From Limanda limanda (taxonomy: Eukaryota; Chordata; Actinopteri; Pleuronectiformes; Pleuronectidae), in NCBI RefSeq assembly GCF_963576545.1, contig NC_083653.1, positions 20,495,639 through 20,559,638 on the forward strand: a DNA stretch of 64,000 nucleotides. Reading direction: 5' to 3'. The notes below the pieces were generated by a model. That model was not told the DNA's origin. It worked only from the letters and a program-made list of their open reading frames with translations, and made no database searches. Positions 22,152-34,945 of this stretch are shown here, piece after piece (position 1 is the stretch's first letter; each line of letters opens with the position of its first letter). Position numbers and translations under genes: made by a program.

Positions 22152-22836
22152 TTGTACATGCCTTTTTGCGATTTGGATTTTTCGAAAAACGCACTCTTAC
22201 AGGAACCCTATGGCCTGCCAGGACAATTTATCGGATGGTTAAACCACTTCACAGACCCCTAGGAAGTTTTGGAATGACAATAAATCTTCCTGAATCTGAA
22301 ATCTTGAATCTTAGAAAGTTACTCTGTTGTGGGGCTAACAGCCCATGTGGACTTTACTGCAAACGACAGAACCAATACCAGAGAGCCTTTTTTTACGATT
22401 TTGAATTTTCCAAAACGCACTCTTAAGGGACCCCAATGCCCTGCCAGGACAATTTATCTGATGTTTAAACCACTTCAAAGACCCCTAAGAAGTTTTGGAA
22501 TGACAATAAATCTTCCTGAATCTGAAATCTTGAATGTCAGAAAGTTTATCACTTGTCCAGGTTATGTCAGCTATGGGTGTGCAGAGGCTCTGTCTGCATT
22601 CCTGTCAATCTCGATTTTCTGCACATAGCAAAGAAGCACCACATGGTTTGGCCTGCTTTTCACCAGAAATGCAAAACTACTCTTTCATTTCTACAGTGGG
22701 AACCAGAAATGCATGTGCCTTCATTCCTCTTTAGTGTCTCCACAGTTTCCCGTCCTTTCCAACTGCACCCTCTATGGAATACACAGTGTAAATGACTTGT
22801 TGCAAGGTCGCTCAAAACCTCATGTAAAAAGGCACA

Positions 22837-22909
22837 TGCCCCGTGTGAGGGTTGAACTCACGACCTTCAGATTATGAGACTGACGCGCTGCCTACTGCGC
22901 CAACGAGGC
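22837..22909 (-). tRNA. tRNA-Met-CAT: tRNA-Met (CAT), consensus copy
   Basis: Consensus gene; starts the segment repeated 3,680 bp downstream. Confidence 0.97.
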
Positions 22910-23382
22910 CAATGGTACAGAGAAAATATGTGAGAAAAAAAAACGATATTTAAAAGTAGAGGAAATATGAAGGACTACTTGTCAGTCAAATAACCATACG
23001 CATCCAACGTCGGAAAATTCGGGATACATGTGTGTATTGTAGAACATTGCTGTCCCGTACTAGGTCCAAATAGTCCAAATGTTATGTACCAAGCCATTTG
23101 GACAAAACCGATGGTTGTTGTCAAAACTTTGAATAATCCAGAACAAGAGTCATACAAGATGACTTATCAGTGTTTGTAAATTGATTTTGAACCAGTTAAC
23201 AATGAGCATAATAAATCAATGATCTTAATCCTCTTGGAGCAGGGTGGGGTTAACAGCCCATGTGGACTTTACTGCAAACGACAGAACCAACACCAGTGTG
23301 CTTTAGACTAGAAGGAGGCTATGGACATAGCAATCAATATACCCACACTTGAGATGTAAATCATTGGCTAAAGATACTCTGT

Positions 23383-23453
23383 TGCATTAGCCGGGAATCG
23401 AACCCGGGCCTCCCGCGTGGCAGGCGAGAATTCTACCACTGAACCACCAATGC
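23383..23453 (-). tRNA. tRNA-Gly-GCC: tRNA-Gly (GCC), consensus copy
   Basis: Consensus gene. Confidence 0.97.
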
Positions 23454-24138
23454 TTGTACATGCCTTTTTACGATTTGGATTTTTCCAAAAACGCACTCTT
23501 ACAGGAACCCTATGGCCTGCCAGGACAATTTATCGGATGGTTAAACCACTTCACAGACCCCTAGGAAGTTTTGGAATGACAATAAATCTTCCTGAATCTG
23601 AAATCTTGAATCTTAGAAAGTTACTCTGTTGTGGGGCTAACAGCCCATGTGGACTTTACTGCAAACGACAGAACCAATACCAGAGAGCCTTTTTTTACGA
23701 TTTTGAATTTTCCAAAACGCACTCTTAAGGGACCCCAATGCCCTGCCAGGACAATTTATCTGATGTTTAAACCACTTCAAAGACCCCTAAGAAGTTTTGG
23801 AATGACAATAAATCTTCCTGAATCTGAAATCTTGAATGTCAGAAAGTTTATCACTTGTCCAGGTTATGTCAGCTATGGGTGTGCAGAGGCTCTGTCTGCA
23901 TTCCTGTCAATCTCGATTTTCTGCACATAGCAAAGAAGCACCACATGGTTTGGCCTGCTTTTCACCAGAAATGCAAAACTACTCTTTCATTTCTACAGTG
24001 GGAACCAGAAATGCATGTGCCTTCATTCCTCTTTAGTGTCTCCACAGTTTCCCGTCCTTTCCAACTGCACCCTCTATGGAATACACAGTGTAAATGACTT
24101 GTTGCAAGGTCGCTCAAAACCTCATGTAAAAAGGCACA

Positions 24139-24211
24139 TAGCCCGTATGAGGGTTGAACTCACGACCTTCAGATTATGAGACTGACGCGCTGCCTACTGC
24201 GCCAACGAGGC
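24139..24211 (-). tRNA. tRNA-Met-CAT: tRNA-Met (CAT); C71/U72 acceptor variant, U65
   Basis: The 3' acceptor strand is ACGGGCT instead of ACGGGGC. This gives a C2-C71 mismatch and a G1-U72 wobble, so the top of the acceptor stem is open. A further C65-to-T change makes a G49-U65 wobble in the T stem. The TAGCCC plus-strand signature marks a subfamily of eight Met copies. Confidence 0.87.
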
Positions 24212-24611
24212 CAATGGTACAGAGAAAATATGTGAGAAAAAAAAACGATATTTAAAAGTAGAGGAAATATGAAGGACTACTTGTCAGTCAAATAACCATA
24301 CGCATCCAACGTCTGAAAATCCGGGATACATGTGTGTATTCTAGAACATTGCTGTCCCGTACTGGGTCCAAATAGTCCAAATGTTATGTACCAAGCCATT
24401 CGGACAAAACCGATGGTTGCTGTCAAAACTTTGAATAATCCAGAACAAGAGTCATACAAGATGACATATCAGTGTTTGTAAATTGATTTTGAACCAGTTA
24501 ACAATGAGCATAATAAATCAATGATCTTAATCCTCTTGGAGCAGGGTGGGGTTAACAGCCCATGTGGACTTTACTGCAAACGACAGAACCAACACAAGTG
24601 TGCTTTAGACT

Positions 24612-24615
24612 AAAA
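24612..24615 (-). terminator. New T4 tract downstream of tRNA-Gly
   Basis: CTAAAAGG replaces CTAGAAGG, which makes TTTT on the minus strand 70 nt past the Gly at 24685. Recurs at 28292-28295. Other Gly copies lack any T4 in this interval. Confidence 0.6.
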
Positions 24616-24684
24616 GGAGGCTATGGACATAGCAATCAATATACCCACACTTGAGATGTAAATCATTGGCTAAAGATACTCTGT

Positions 24685-24755
24685 TGCATTAGCCGGGAAT
24701 CGAACCCGGGCCTCCCGCGTGGCAGGCGAGAATTCTACCACTGAACCACCAATGC
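24685..24755 (-). tRNA. tRNA-Gly-GCC: tRNA-Gly (GCC), consensus copy
   Basis: Consensus gene with a T4 tract 70 nt downstream. Confidence 0.97.
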
Positions 24756-24764
24756 TTGTACATG

Positions 24765-24935
24765 CCTTTTTACGATTTGGATTTTTCGAAAAACGCACTC
24801 TTACAGGAACCCTATGGCCTGCCAGGACAATTTATCGGATGTTTAAACCACTTTACAGACCCCTAGGAAGTTTTGGAATGACAATAAATCTTCCTGAATC
24901 TGAAATCTTGAATGTCAGAAAGTTTATCACTTGTC
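24765..24935. repeat. Collapsed internal repeat (single 226-bp copy)
   Basis: Only one direct-repeat copy is present here. It starts like copy a (CGGATG, CCTAGGAAG) and ends like copy b (GTCAGAAAG), so it is a crossover product that removed exactly 226 bp, together with the hairpin linker. The unit is therefore 1,076 bp. The corresponding place in the duplicate block (near 28445-28840) has both copies. Confidence 0.92.
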
Positions 24936-25214
24936 CAGGTTATGTCAGCTATGGGTGTGCAGAGGCTCTGTCTGCATTCCTGTCAATCTCGATTTTCTGC
25001 ACATAGCAAAGAAGCACCACATGGTTTGGCCTGCTTTTCACCAGAAATGCAAAACTACTCTGTCATTTCTACAGTGGGAACCAGAAATGCATGTGCCTTC
25101 ATTCCTCTTTAGTGTCTCCACAGTTTCCCGTCCTTTCCAACTGCACCCTCTATGGAATACACAGTGTAAATGACTTGTTGCAAGGTCGCTCAAAACCTCA
25201 TGTAAAAAGGCACA

Positions 25215-25287
25215 TAGCCCGTGTGAGGGTTGAACTCACGACCTTCAGATTATGAGACTGACGCGCTGCCTACTGCGCCAACGAGGC
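25215..25287 (-). tRNA. tRNA-Met-CAT: tRNA-Met (CAT); C71/U72 acceptor variant
   Basis: C2-C71 mismatch and G1-U72 wobble; rest consensus. Confidence 0.88.
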
Positions 25288-25760
25288 CAATGGTACAGAG
25301 AAAATATGTGAGAAAAAAAACCGATATTTAAAAGTAGAGGAAATATGAAGGACTACTTGTCAGTCAAATAACCATACGCATCCAACGTCTGAAAATCCGG
25401 GATACATGTGTGTATTCTAGAACATTGCTGTCCCGTACTGGGTCCAAATAGTCCAAATGTTATGTACCAAGCCATTCGGACAAAACCGATGGTTGCTGTC
25501 AAAACTTTGAATAATCCAGAACAAGAGTCATACAAGATGACATATCAGTGTTTGTAAATTGATTTTGAACCAGTTAACAATGAGCATAATAAATCAATGA
25601 TCTTAATCCTCTTGGAGCAGGGTGGGGTTAACAGCCCATGTGGACTTTACTGCAAACGACAGAACCAACACCAGTGTGCTTTAGACTAGAAGGAGGCTAT
25701 GGACATAGCAATCAATATACCCACACTTGAGATGTAAATCATTGGCTAAAGATACTCTGT

Positions 25761-25831
25761 TGCATTAGCCGGGAATCGAACCCGGGCCTCCCGCGTGGCA
25801 GGCGAGAATTCTACCACTGAACCACCAATGC
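25761..25831 (-). tRNA. tRNA-Gly-GCC: tRNA-Gly (GCC), consensus copy
   Basis: Consensus gene, duplicate of 22081. Confidence 0.97.
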
Positions 25832-26516
25832 TTGTACATGCCTTTTTGCGATTTGGATTTTTCGAAAAACGCACTCTTACAGGAACCCTATGGCCTGCCA
25901 GGACAATTTATCGGATGGTTAAACCACTTCACAGACCCCTAGGAAGTTTTGGAATGACAATAAATCTTCCTGAATCTGAAATCTTGAATCTTAGAAAGTT
26001 ACTCTGTTGTGGGGCTAACAGCCCATGTGGACTTTACTGCAAACGACAGAACCAATACCAGAGAGCCTTTTTTTACGATTTTGAATTTTCCAAAACGCAC
26101 TCTTAAGGGACCCCAATGCCCTGCCAGGACAATTTATCTGATGTTTAAACCACTTCAAAGACCCCTAAGAAGTTTTGGAATGACAATAAATCTTCCTGAA
26201 TCTGAAATCTTGAATGTCAGAAAGTTTATCACTTGTCCAGGTTATGTCAGCTATGGGTGTGCAGAGGCTCTGTCTGCATTCCTGTCAATCTCGATTTTCT
26301 GCACATAGCAAAGAAGCACCACATGGTTTGGCCTGCTTTTCACCAGAAATGCAAAACTACTCTTTCATTTCTACAGTGGGAACCAGAAATGCATGTGCCT
26401 TCATTCCTCTTTAGTGTCTCCACAGTTTCCCGTCCTTTCCAACTGCACCCTCTATGGAATACACAGTGTAAATGACTTGTTGCAAGGTCGCTCAAAACCT
26501 CATGTAAAAAGGCACA

Positions 26517-26589
26517 TGCCCCGTGTGAGGGTTGAACTCACGACCTTCAGATTATGAGACTGACGCGCTGCCTACTGCGCCAACGAGGC
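26517..26589 (-). tRNA. tRNA-Met-CAT: tRNA-Met (CAT), consensus copy
   Basis: Consensus gene, duplicate of 22837. Confidence 0.97.
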
Positions 26590-27062
26590 CAATGGTACAG
26601 AGAAAATATGTGAGAAAAAAAAACGATATTTAAAAGTAGAGGAAATATGAAGGACTACTTGTCAGTCAAATAACCATACGCATCCAACGTCGGAAAATTC
26701 GGGATACATGTGTGTATTGTAGAACATTGCTGTCCCGTACTAGGTCCAAATAGTCCAAATGTTATGTACCAAGCCATTTGGACAAAACCGATGGTTGTTG
26801 TCAAAACTTTGAATAATCCAGAACAAGAGTCATACAAGATGACTTATCAGTGTTTGTAAATTGATTTTGAACCAGTTAACAATGAGCATAATAAATCAAT
26901 GATCTTAATCCTCTTGGAGCAGGGTGGGGTTAACAGCCCATGTGGACTTTACTGCAAACGACAGAACCAACACCAGTGTGCTTTAGACTAGAAGGAGGCT
27001 ATGGACATAGCAATCAATATACCCACACTTGAGATGTAAATCATTGGCTAAAGATACTCTGT

Positions 27063-27133
27063 TGCATTAGCCGGGAATCGAACCCGGGCCTCCCGCGTGG
27101 CAGGCGAGAATTCTACCACTGAACCACCAATGC
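27063..27133 (-). tRNA. tRNA-Gly-GCC: tRNA-Gly (GCC), consensus copy
   Basis: Consensus gene, duplicate of 23383. Confidence 0.97.
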
Positions 27134-27818
27134 TTGTACATGCCTTTTTACGATTTGGATTTTTCCAAAAACGCACTCTTACAGGAACCCTATGGCCTGC
27201 CAGGACAATTTATCGGATGGTTAAACCACTTCACAGACCCCTAGGAAGTTTTGGAATGACAATAAATCTTCCTGAATCTGAAATCTTGAATCTTAGAAAG
27301 TTACTCTGTTGTGGGGCTAACAGCCCATGTGGACTTTACTGCAAACGACAGAACCAATACCAGAGAGCCTTTTTTTACGATTTTGAATTTTCCAAAACGC
27401 ACTCTTAAGGGACCCCAATGCCCTGCCAGGACAATTTATCTGATGTTTAAACCACTTCAAAGACCCCTAAGAAGTTTTGGAATGACAATAAATCTTCCTG
27501 AATCTGAAATCTTGAATGTCAGAAAGTTTATCACTTGTCCAGGTTATGTCAGCTATGGGTGTGCAGAGGCTCTGTCTGCATTCCTGTCAATCTCGATTTT
27601 CTGCACATAGCAAAGAAGCACCACATGGTTTGGCCTGCTTTTCACCAGAAATGCAAAACTACTCTTTCATTTCTACAGTGGGAACCAGAAATGCATGTGC
27701 CTTCATTCCTCTTTAGTGTCTCCACAGTTTCCCGTCCTTTCCAACTGCACCCTCTATGGAATACACAGTGTAAATGACTTGTTGCAAGGTCGCTCAAAAC
27801 CTCATGTAAAAAGGCACA

Positions 27819-27891
27819 TAGCCCGTATGAGGGTTGAACTCACGACCTTCAGATTATGAGACTGACGCGCTGCCTACTGCGCCAACGAGGC
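27819..27891 (-). tRNA. tRNA-Met-CAT: tRNA-Met (CAT); C71/U72 acceptor variant, U65
   Basis: Same three changes as its duplicate at 24139. Confidence 0.87.
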
Positions 27892-28291
27892 CAATGGTAC
27901 AGAGAAAATATGTGAGAAAAAAAAACGATATTTAAAAGTAGAGGAAATATGAAGGACTACTTGTCAGTCAAATAACCATACGCATCCAACGTCTGAAAAT
28001 CCGGGATACATGTGTGTATTCTAGAACATTGCTGTCCCGTACTGGGTCCAAATAGTCCAAATGTTATGTACCAAGCCATTCGGACAAAACCGATGGTTGC
28101 TGTCAAAACTTTGAATAATCCAGAACAAGAGTCATACAAGATGACATATCAGTGTTTGTAAATTGATTTTGAACCAGTTAACAATGAGCATAATAAATCA
28201 ATGATCTTAATCCTCTTGGAGCAGGGTGGGGTTAACAGCCCATGTGGACTTTACTGCAAACGACAGAACCAACACAAGTGTGCTTTAGACT

Positions 28292-28295
28292 AAAA
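28292..28295 (-). terminator. New T4 tract downstream of tRNA-Gly (second copy)
   Basis: Block duplicate of the tract at 24612; lies 70 nt past the Gly at 28365. Confidence 0.6.
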
Positions 28296-28364
28296 GGAGG
28301 CTATGGACATAGCAATCAATATACCCACACTTGAGATGTAAATCATTGGCTAAAGATACTCTGT

Positions 28365-28435
28365 TGCATTAGCCGGGAATCGAACCCGGGCCTCCCGCGT
28401 GGCAGGCGAGAATTCTACCACTGAACCACCAATGC
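28365..28435 (-). tRNA. tRNA-Gly-GCC: tRNA-Gly (GCC), consensus copy
   Basis: Consensus gene, duplicate of 24685. Confidence 0.97.
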
Positions 28436-29120
28436 TTGTACATGCCTTTTTACGATTTGGATTTTTCGAAAAACGCACTCTTACAGGAACCCTATGGCCT
28501 GCCAGGACAATTTATCGGATGTTTAAACCACTTTACAGACCCCTAGGAAGTTTTGGAATGACAATAAATCTTCCTGAATCTGAAATCTTGAATCTTAGAA
28601 AGTTACTCTGTTGTGGGGCTAACAGCCCATGTGGACTTTACTGCAAACGACAGAACCAATACCAGAGAGCCTTTTTTTACGATTTTGAATTTTCCAAAAC
28701 GCACTCTTAAGGGACCCCAATGCCCTGCCAGGACAATTTATCTGATGTTTAAACCACTTCAAAGACCCCTAAGAAGTTTTGGAATGACAATAAATCTTCC
28801 TGAATCTGAAATCTTGAATGTCAGAAAGTTTATCACTTGTCCAGGTTATGTCAGCTATGGGTGTGCAGAGGCTCTGTCTGCATTCCTGTCAATCTCGATT
28901 TTCTGCACATAGCAAAGAAGCACCACATGGTTTGGCCTGCTTTTCACCAGAAATGCAAAACTACTCTGTCATTTCTACAGTGGGAACCAGAAATGCATGT
29001 GCCTTCATTCCTCTTTAGTGTCTCCACAGTTTCCCGTCCTTTCCAACTGCACCCTCTATGGAATACACAGTGTAAATGACTTGTTGCAAGGTCGCTCAAA
29101 ACCTCATGTAAAAAGGCACA

Positions 29121-29193
29121 TAGCCCGTGTGAGGGTTGAACTCACGACCTTCAGATTATGAGACTGACGCGCTGCCTACTGCGCCAACGAGGC
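29121..29193 (-). tRNA. tRNA-Met-CAT: tRNA-Met (CAT); C71/U72 acceptor variant
   Basis: C2-C71 mismatch and G1-U72 wobble; corresponds to 25215 with an offset of 3,906 bp (3,680 + 226). Confidence 0.88.
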
Positions 29194-29666
29194 CAATGGT
29201 ACAGAGAAAATATGTGAGAAAAAAAACCGATATTTAAAAGTAGAGGAAATATGAAGGACTACTTGTCAGTCAAATAACCATACGCATCCAACGTCTGAAA
29301 ATCCGGGATACATGTGTGTATTCTAGAACATTGCTGTCCCGTACTGGGTCCAAATAGTCCAAATGTTATGTACCAAGCCATTCGGACAAAACCGATGGTT
29401 GCTGTCAAAACTTTGAATAATCCAGAACAAGAGTCATACAAGATGACATATCAGTGTTTGTAAATTGATTTTGAACCAGTTAACAATGAGCATAATAAAT
29501 CAATGATCTTAATCCTCTTGGAGCAGGGTGGGGTTAACAGCCCATGTGGACTTTACTGCAAACGACAGAACCAACACCAGTGTGCTTTAGACTAGAAGGA
29601 GGCTATGGACATAGCAATCAATATACCCACACTTGAGATGTAAATCATTGGCTAAAGATACTCTGT

Positions 29667-29737
29667 TGCATTAGCCGGGAATCGAACCCGGGCCTCCCGC
29701 GTGGCAGGCGAGAATTCTACCACTGAACCACCAATGC
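29667..29737 (-). tRNA. tRNA-Gly-GCC: tRNA-Gly (GCC), consensus copy
   Basis: Consensus gene. The unit carries the CTATGTCCTGCC marker shared with 36177 and 38781. Confidence 0.97.
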
Positions 29738-30422
29738 TTGTACATGCCTTTTTACGATTTGGATTTTTCGAAAAACGCACTCTTACAGGAACCCTATGTC
29801 CTGCCAGGACAATTTATCGGATGTTTAAACCACTTCACAGACCCCTAGGAAGTTTTGGAATGACAATAAATCTTCCTGAATCTGAAATCTTGAATCTTAG
29901 AAAGTTACTCTGTTGTGGGGCTAACAGCCCATGTGGACTTTACTGCAAACGACAGAACCAATACCAGAGAGCCTTTTTTTACGATTTTGAATTTTCCAAA
30001 ACGCACTCTTAAGGGACCCCAATGCCCTGCCAGGACAATTTATCTGATGTTTAAACCACTTCAAAAACCCCTAAGAAGTTTTGGAATGACAATAAATCTT
30101 CCTGAATCTGAAATCTTGAATGTCAGAAAGTTTATCACTTGTCCAGGTTATGTCAGCTATGGGTGTGCAGAGGCTCTGTCTGCATTCCTGTCAATCTCGA
30201 TTTTCTGCACATAGCAAAGAAGCACCACATGGTTTGGCCTGCTTTTCACCAGAAATGCAAAACTACTCTTTCATTTCTACAGTGGGAACCAGAAATGCAT
30301 GTGCCTTCATTCCTCTTTAGTGTCTCCACAGTTTCCCGTCCTTTCCAACTGCACCCTCTATGGAATACACAGTGTAAATGACTTGTTGCAAGGTCGCTCA
30401 AAACCTCATGTAAAAAGGCACA

Positions 30423-30495
30423 TGCCCCGTGTGAGGGTTGAACTCACGACCTTCAGATTATGAGACTGACGCGCTGCATACTGCGCCAACGAGGC
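30423..30495 (-). tRNA. tRNA-Met-CAT: tRNA-Met (CAT); G18-to-T in D loop / A box
   Basis: The D loop reads AGTATGCA instead of AGTAGGCA. This removes the near-invariant G18, which stacks with position 55 of the T loop and is part of the A box. The B box, anticodon and terminator are intact. Reduced transcription and folding are expected but not shown. Confidence 0.87.
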
Positions 30496-30968
30496 CAATG
30501 GTACAGAGAAAATATGTGAGAAAAAAAAACGATATTTAAAAGTAGAGGAAATATGAAGGACTACTTGTCAGTCAAATAACCATACGCATCCAACGTCGGA
30601 AAATTCGGGATACATGTGTGTATTCTAGAACATTGCTGTCCCGTACTAGGTCCAAATAGTCCAAATGTTATGTACCAAGCCATTTGGACAAAACCGATGG
30701 TTGTTGTCAAAACTTTGAATAATCCAGAACAAGAGTCATACAAGATGACATATCAGTGTTTGTAAATTGATTTTGAACCAGTTAACAATGAGCATAATAA
30801 ATCAATGATCTTAATCCTCTTGGAGCAGGGTGGGGTTAACAGCCCATGTGGACTTTACTGCAAACGACAGAACCAACACCAGTGTGCTTTAGACTAGAAG
30901 GAGGCTATGGACATAGCAATCAATATACCCACACTTGAGATGTAAATCATTGGCTAAAGATACTCTGT

Positions 30969-31039
30969 TGCATTAGCCGGGAATCGAACCCGGGCCTCCC
31001 GCGTGGCAGGCGAGAATTCTACCACTGAACCACCAATGC
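30969..31039 (-). tRNA. tRNA-Gly-GCC: tRNA-Gly (GCC), consensus copy
   Basis: Consensus gene; its counterpart at 37479 carries an A-box mutation that is absent here. Confidence 0.97.
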
Positions 31040-31724
31040 TTGTACATGCCTTTTTGCGATTTGGATTTTTCGAAAAACGCACTCTTACAGGAACCCTATG
31101 GCCTGCCAGGACAATTTATCGGATGGTTAAACCACTTCACAGACCCCTAGGAAGTTTTGGAATGACAATAAATCTTCCTGAATCTGAAATCTTGAATCTT
31201 AGAAAGTTACTCTGTTGTGGGGCTAACAGCCCATGTGGACTTTACTGCAAACGACAGAACCAATACCAGAGAGCCTTTTTTTACGATTTTGAATTTTCCA
31301 AAACGCACTCTTAAGGGACCCCAATGCCCTGCCAGGACAATTTATCTGATGTTTAAACCACTTCAAAGACCCCTAAGAAGTTTTGGAATGACAATAAATC
31401 TTCCTGAATCTGAAATCTTGAATGTCAGAAAGTTTATCACTTGTCCAGGTTATGTCAGCTATGGGTGTGCAGAGGCTCTGTCTGCATTCCTGTCAATCTC
31501 GATTTTCTGCACATAGCAAAGAAGCACCACATGGTTTGGCCTGCTTTTCACCAGAAATGCAAAACTACTCTTTCATTTCTACAGTGGGAACCAGAAATGC
31601 ATGTGCCTTCATTCCTCTTTAGTGTCTCCACAGTTTCCCGTCCTTTCCAACTGCACCCTCTATGGAATACACAGTGTAAATGACTTGTTGCAAGGTCGCT
31701 CAAAACCTCATGTAAAAAGGCACA

Positions 31725-31797
31725 TGCCCCGTGTGAGGGTTGAACTCACGACCTTCAGATTATGAGACTGACGCGCTGCCTACTGCGCCAACGAGGC
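31725..31797 (-). tRNA. tRNA-Met-CAT: tRNA-Met (CAT), consensus copy
   Basis: Consensus gene. Confidence 0.97.
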
Positions 31798-32270
31798 CAA
31801 TGGTACAGAGAAAATATGTGAGAAAAAAAAACGATATTTAAAAGTAGAGGAAATATGAAGGACTACTTGTCAGTCAAATAACCATACGCATCCAACGTCT
31901 GAAAATTCGGGATACATGTGTGTATTGTAGAACATTGCTGTCCCGTACTAGGTCCAAATAGTCCAAATGTTATGTACCAAGCCATTTGGACAAAACCGAT
32001 GGTTGTTGTCAAAACTTTGAATAATCCAAAACAAGAGTCATACAAGATGACATATCAGTGTTTGTAAATTGATTTTGAACCAGTTAACAATGAGCATAAT
32101 AAATCAATGATCTTAATCCTCTTGGAGCAGGGTGGGGTTAACAGCCCATGTGGACTTTACTGCAAACGACAGAACCAACACCAGTGTGCTTTAGACTAGA
32201 AGGAGGCTATGGACATAGCAATCAATATACCCACACTTGAGATGTAAATCATTGGCTAAAGATACTCTGT

Positions 32271-32341
32271 TGCATTAGCCGGGAATCGAACCCGGGCCTC
32301 CCGCGTGGCAGGCGAGAATTCTACCACTGAACCACCAATGC
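32271..32341 (-). tRNA. tRNA-Gly-GCC: tRNA-Gly (GCC), consensus copy
   Basis: Consensus gene. Confidence 0.97.
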
Positions 32342-33026
32342 TTGTACATGCCTTTTTACGATTTGGATTTTTAGAAAAACGCACTCTTACAGGAACCCTA
32401 TGGCCTGCCAGGACAATTTATCGGATGTTTAAACCACTTCACAGACCCCTAGGAAGTTTTGGAATGACAATAAATCTTCCTGAATCTGAAATCTTGAATC
32501 TTAGAAAGTTACTCTGTTGTGGGGCTAACAGCCCATGTGGACTTTACTGCAAACGACAGAACCAATACCAGAGAGCCTTTTTTTACGATTTTGAATTTTC
32601 CAAAACGCACTCTTAAGGGACCCCAATGCCCTGCCAGGACAATTTATCTGATGTTTAAACCACTTCAAAGACCCCTAAGAAGTTTTGGAATGACAATAAA
32701 TCTTCCTGAATCTGAAATCTTGAATGTCAGAAAGTTGATCACTTGTCCAGGTTATGTCAGCTATGGGTGTGCAGAGGCTCTGTCTGCATTCCTGTCAATC
32801 TCGATTTTCTGCACATAGCAAAGAAGCACCACATGGTTTGGCCTGCTTTTCACCAGAAATGCAAAACTACTCTTTCATTTCTACAGTGGGAACCAGAAAT
32901 GCATGTGCCTTCATTCCTCTTTAGTGTCTCCACAGTTTCCCGTCCTTTCCAACTGCACCCTCTATGGAATACACAGTGTAAATGACTTGTTGCAAGGTCG
33001 CTCAAAACCTCATGTAAAAAGGCACA

Positions 33027-33099
33027 TGCCCCGTGTGAGGGTTGAACTCACGACCTTCAGATTATGAGACTGACGCGCTGCCTACTGCGCCAACGAGGC
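33027..33099 (-). tRNA. tRNA-Met-CAT: tRNA-Met (CAT), consensus copy
   Basis: Consensus gene. Confidence 0.97.
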
Positions 33100-33572
33100 C
33101 AATGGTACAGAGAAAATATGTGAGAAAAAAAAACGATATTTAAAAGTAGAGGAAATATGAAGGACTACTTGTCAGTCAAATAACCATACGCATCCAACGA
33201 CGGAAAATTCGGGATACATGTGTGTATTCTAGAACATTGCTGTCCCGTACTGGGTCCAAATAGTCCAAATGTTATGTACCAAGCCATTCGGACAAAACCG
33301 ATGGTTGCTGTCAAAACTTTGAATAATCCAGAACAAGAGTCATACAAGATGACATATCAGTGTTTGTAAATTGATTTTGAACCAGTTAACAATGAGCATA
33401 ATAAATCAATGATCTTAATCCTCTTGGAGCAGGGTGGGGTTAACAGCCCATGTGGACTTTACTGCAAACGACAGAACCAACACAAGTGTGCTTTAGACTA
33501 GAAGGAGGCTATGGACATAGCAATCAATATACCCACACTTGAGATGTAAATCATTGGCTAAAGATACTCTGT

Positions 33573-33643
33573 TGCATTAGCCGGGAATCGAACCCGGGCC
33601 TCCCGCGTGGCAGGCGAGAATTCTACCACTGAACCACCAATGC
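33573..33643 (-). tRNA. tRNA-Gly-GCC: tRNA-Gly (GCC), consensus copy
   Basis: Consensus gene. Confidence 0.97.
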
Positions 33644-34328
33644 TTGTACATGCCTTTTTACGATTTGGATTTTTCGAAAAACGCACTCTTACAGGAACCC
33701 TATGGCCTGCCAGGACAATTTATCGGATGTTTAAACCACTTCACAGACCCCTAGGAAGTTTTGGAATGACAATAAATCTTCCTGAATCTGAAATCTTGAA
33801 TCTTAGAAAGTTACTCTGTTGTGGGGCTAACAGCCCATGTGGACTTTACTGCAAACGACAGAACCAATACCAGAGAGCCTTTTTTTACGATTTTGAATTT
33901 TCCAAAACGCACTCTTAAGGGACCCCAATGCCCTGCCAGGACAATTTATCTGATGTTTAAACCACTTCAAAGACCCCTAAGAAGTTTTGGAATGACAATA
34001 AATCTTCCTGAATCTGAAATCTTGAATGTCAGAAAGTTTATCACTTGTCCAGGTTATGTCAGCTATGGGTGTGCAGAGGCTCTGTCTGCATTCCTGTCAA
34101 TCTCGATTTTCTGCACATAGCAAAGAAGCACCACATGGTTTGGTCTGCTTTTCACCAGAAATGCAAAACTACTCTTTCATTTCTACAGTGGGAACCAGAA
34201 ATGCATGTGCCTTCATTCCTCTTTAGTGTCTCCACAGTTTCCCGTCCTTTCCAACTGCACCCTCTATGGAATACACAGTGTAAATGACTTGTTGCAAGGT
34301 CGCTCAAAACCTCATGTAAAAAGGCACA

Positions 34329-34401
34329 TGCCCCGTGTGAGGGTTGAACTCACGACCTTCAGATTATGAGACTGACGCGCTGCCTACTGCGCCAACGAGG
34401 C
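34329..34401 (-). tRNA. tRNA-Met-CAT: tRNA-Met (CAT), consensus copy
   Basis: Consensus gene. Confidence 0.97.
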
Positions 34402-34874
34402 CAATGGTACAGAGAAAATATGTGAGAAAAAAAAACGATATTTAAAAGTAGAGGAAATATGAAGGACTACTTGTCAGTCAAATAACCATACGCATCCAAC
34501 GTCGGAAAATTCGGGATACATGTGTGTATTGTAGAACATTGCTGTCCCGTACTAGGTCCAAATAGTCCAAATGTTATGTACCAAGCCATTTGGACAAAAC
34601 CGATGGTTGTTGTCAAAACTTTGAATAATCCAGAACAAGAGTCATACAAGATGACTTATCAGTGTTTGTAAATTGATTTTGAACCAGTTAACAATGAGCA
34701 TAATAAATCAATGATCTTAATCCTCTTGGAGCAGGGTGGGGTTAACAGCCCATGTGGACTTTACTGCAAACGACAGAACCAACACCAGTGTGCTTTAGAC
34801 TAGAAGGAGGCTATGGACATAGCAATCAATATACCCACACTTGAGATGTAAATCATTGGCTAAAGATACTCTGT

Positions 34875-34945
34875 TGCATTAGCCGGGAATCGAACCCGGG
34901 CCTCCCGCGTGGCAGGCGAGAATTCTACCACTGAACCACCAATGC
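34875..34945 (-). tRNA. tRNA-Gly-GCC: tRNA-Gly (GCC), consensus copy
   Basis: Consensus gene. Confidence 0.97.

Larger units (their letters stand above)
22100..24890. repeat. Duplication E, copy 1 (pairs with 25780-28570, offset 3,680 bp)
   Basis: Shared markers include TTTTTGCG near 22170 and 25850, the U65/C71/U72 Met (24139/27819) and the T4 tract after Gly (24612/28292). The match ends at the collapsed 226-bp repeat, after which the offset becomes 3,906 bp. Limits are approximate. Confidence 0.82.
25780..28570. repeat. Duplication E, copy 2
   Basis: Second copy of 22100-24890; retains both internal repeats at its right end. Limits are approximate. Confidence 0.82.
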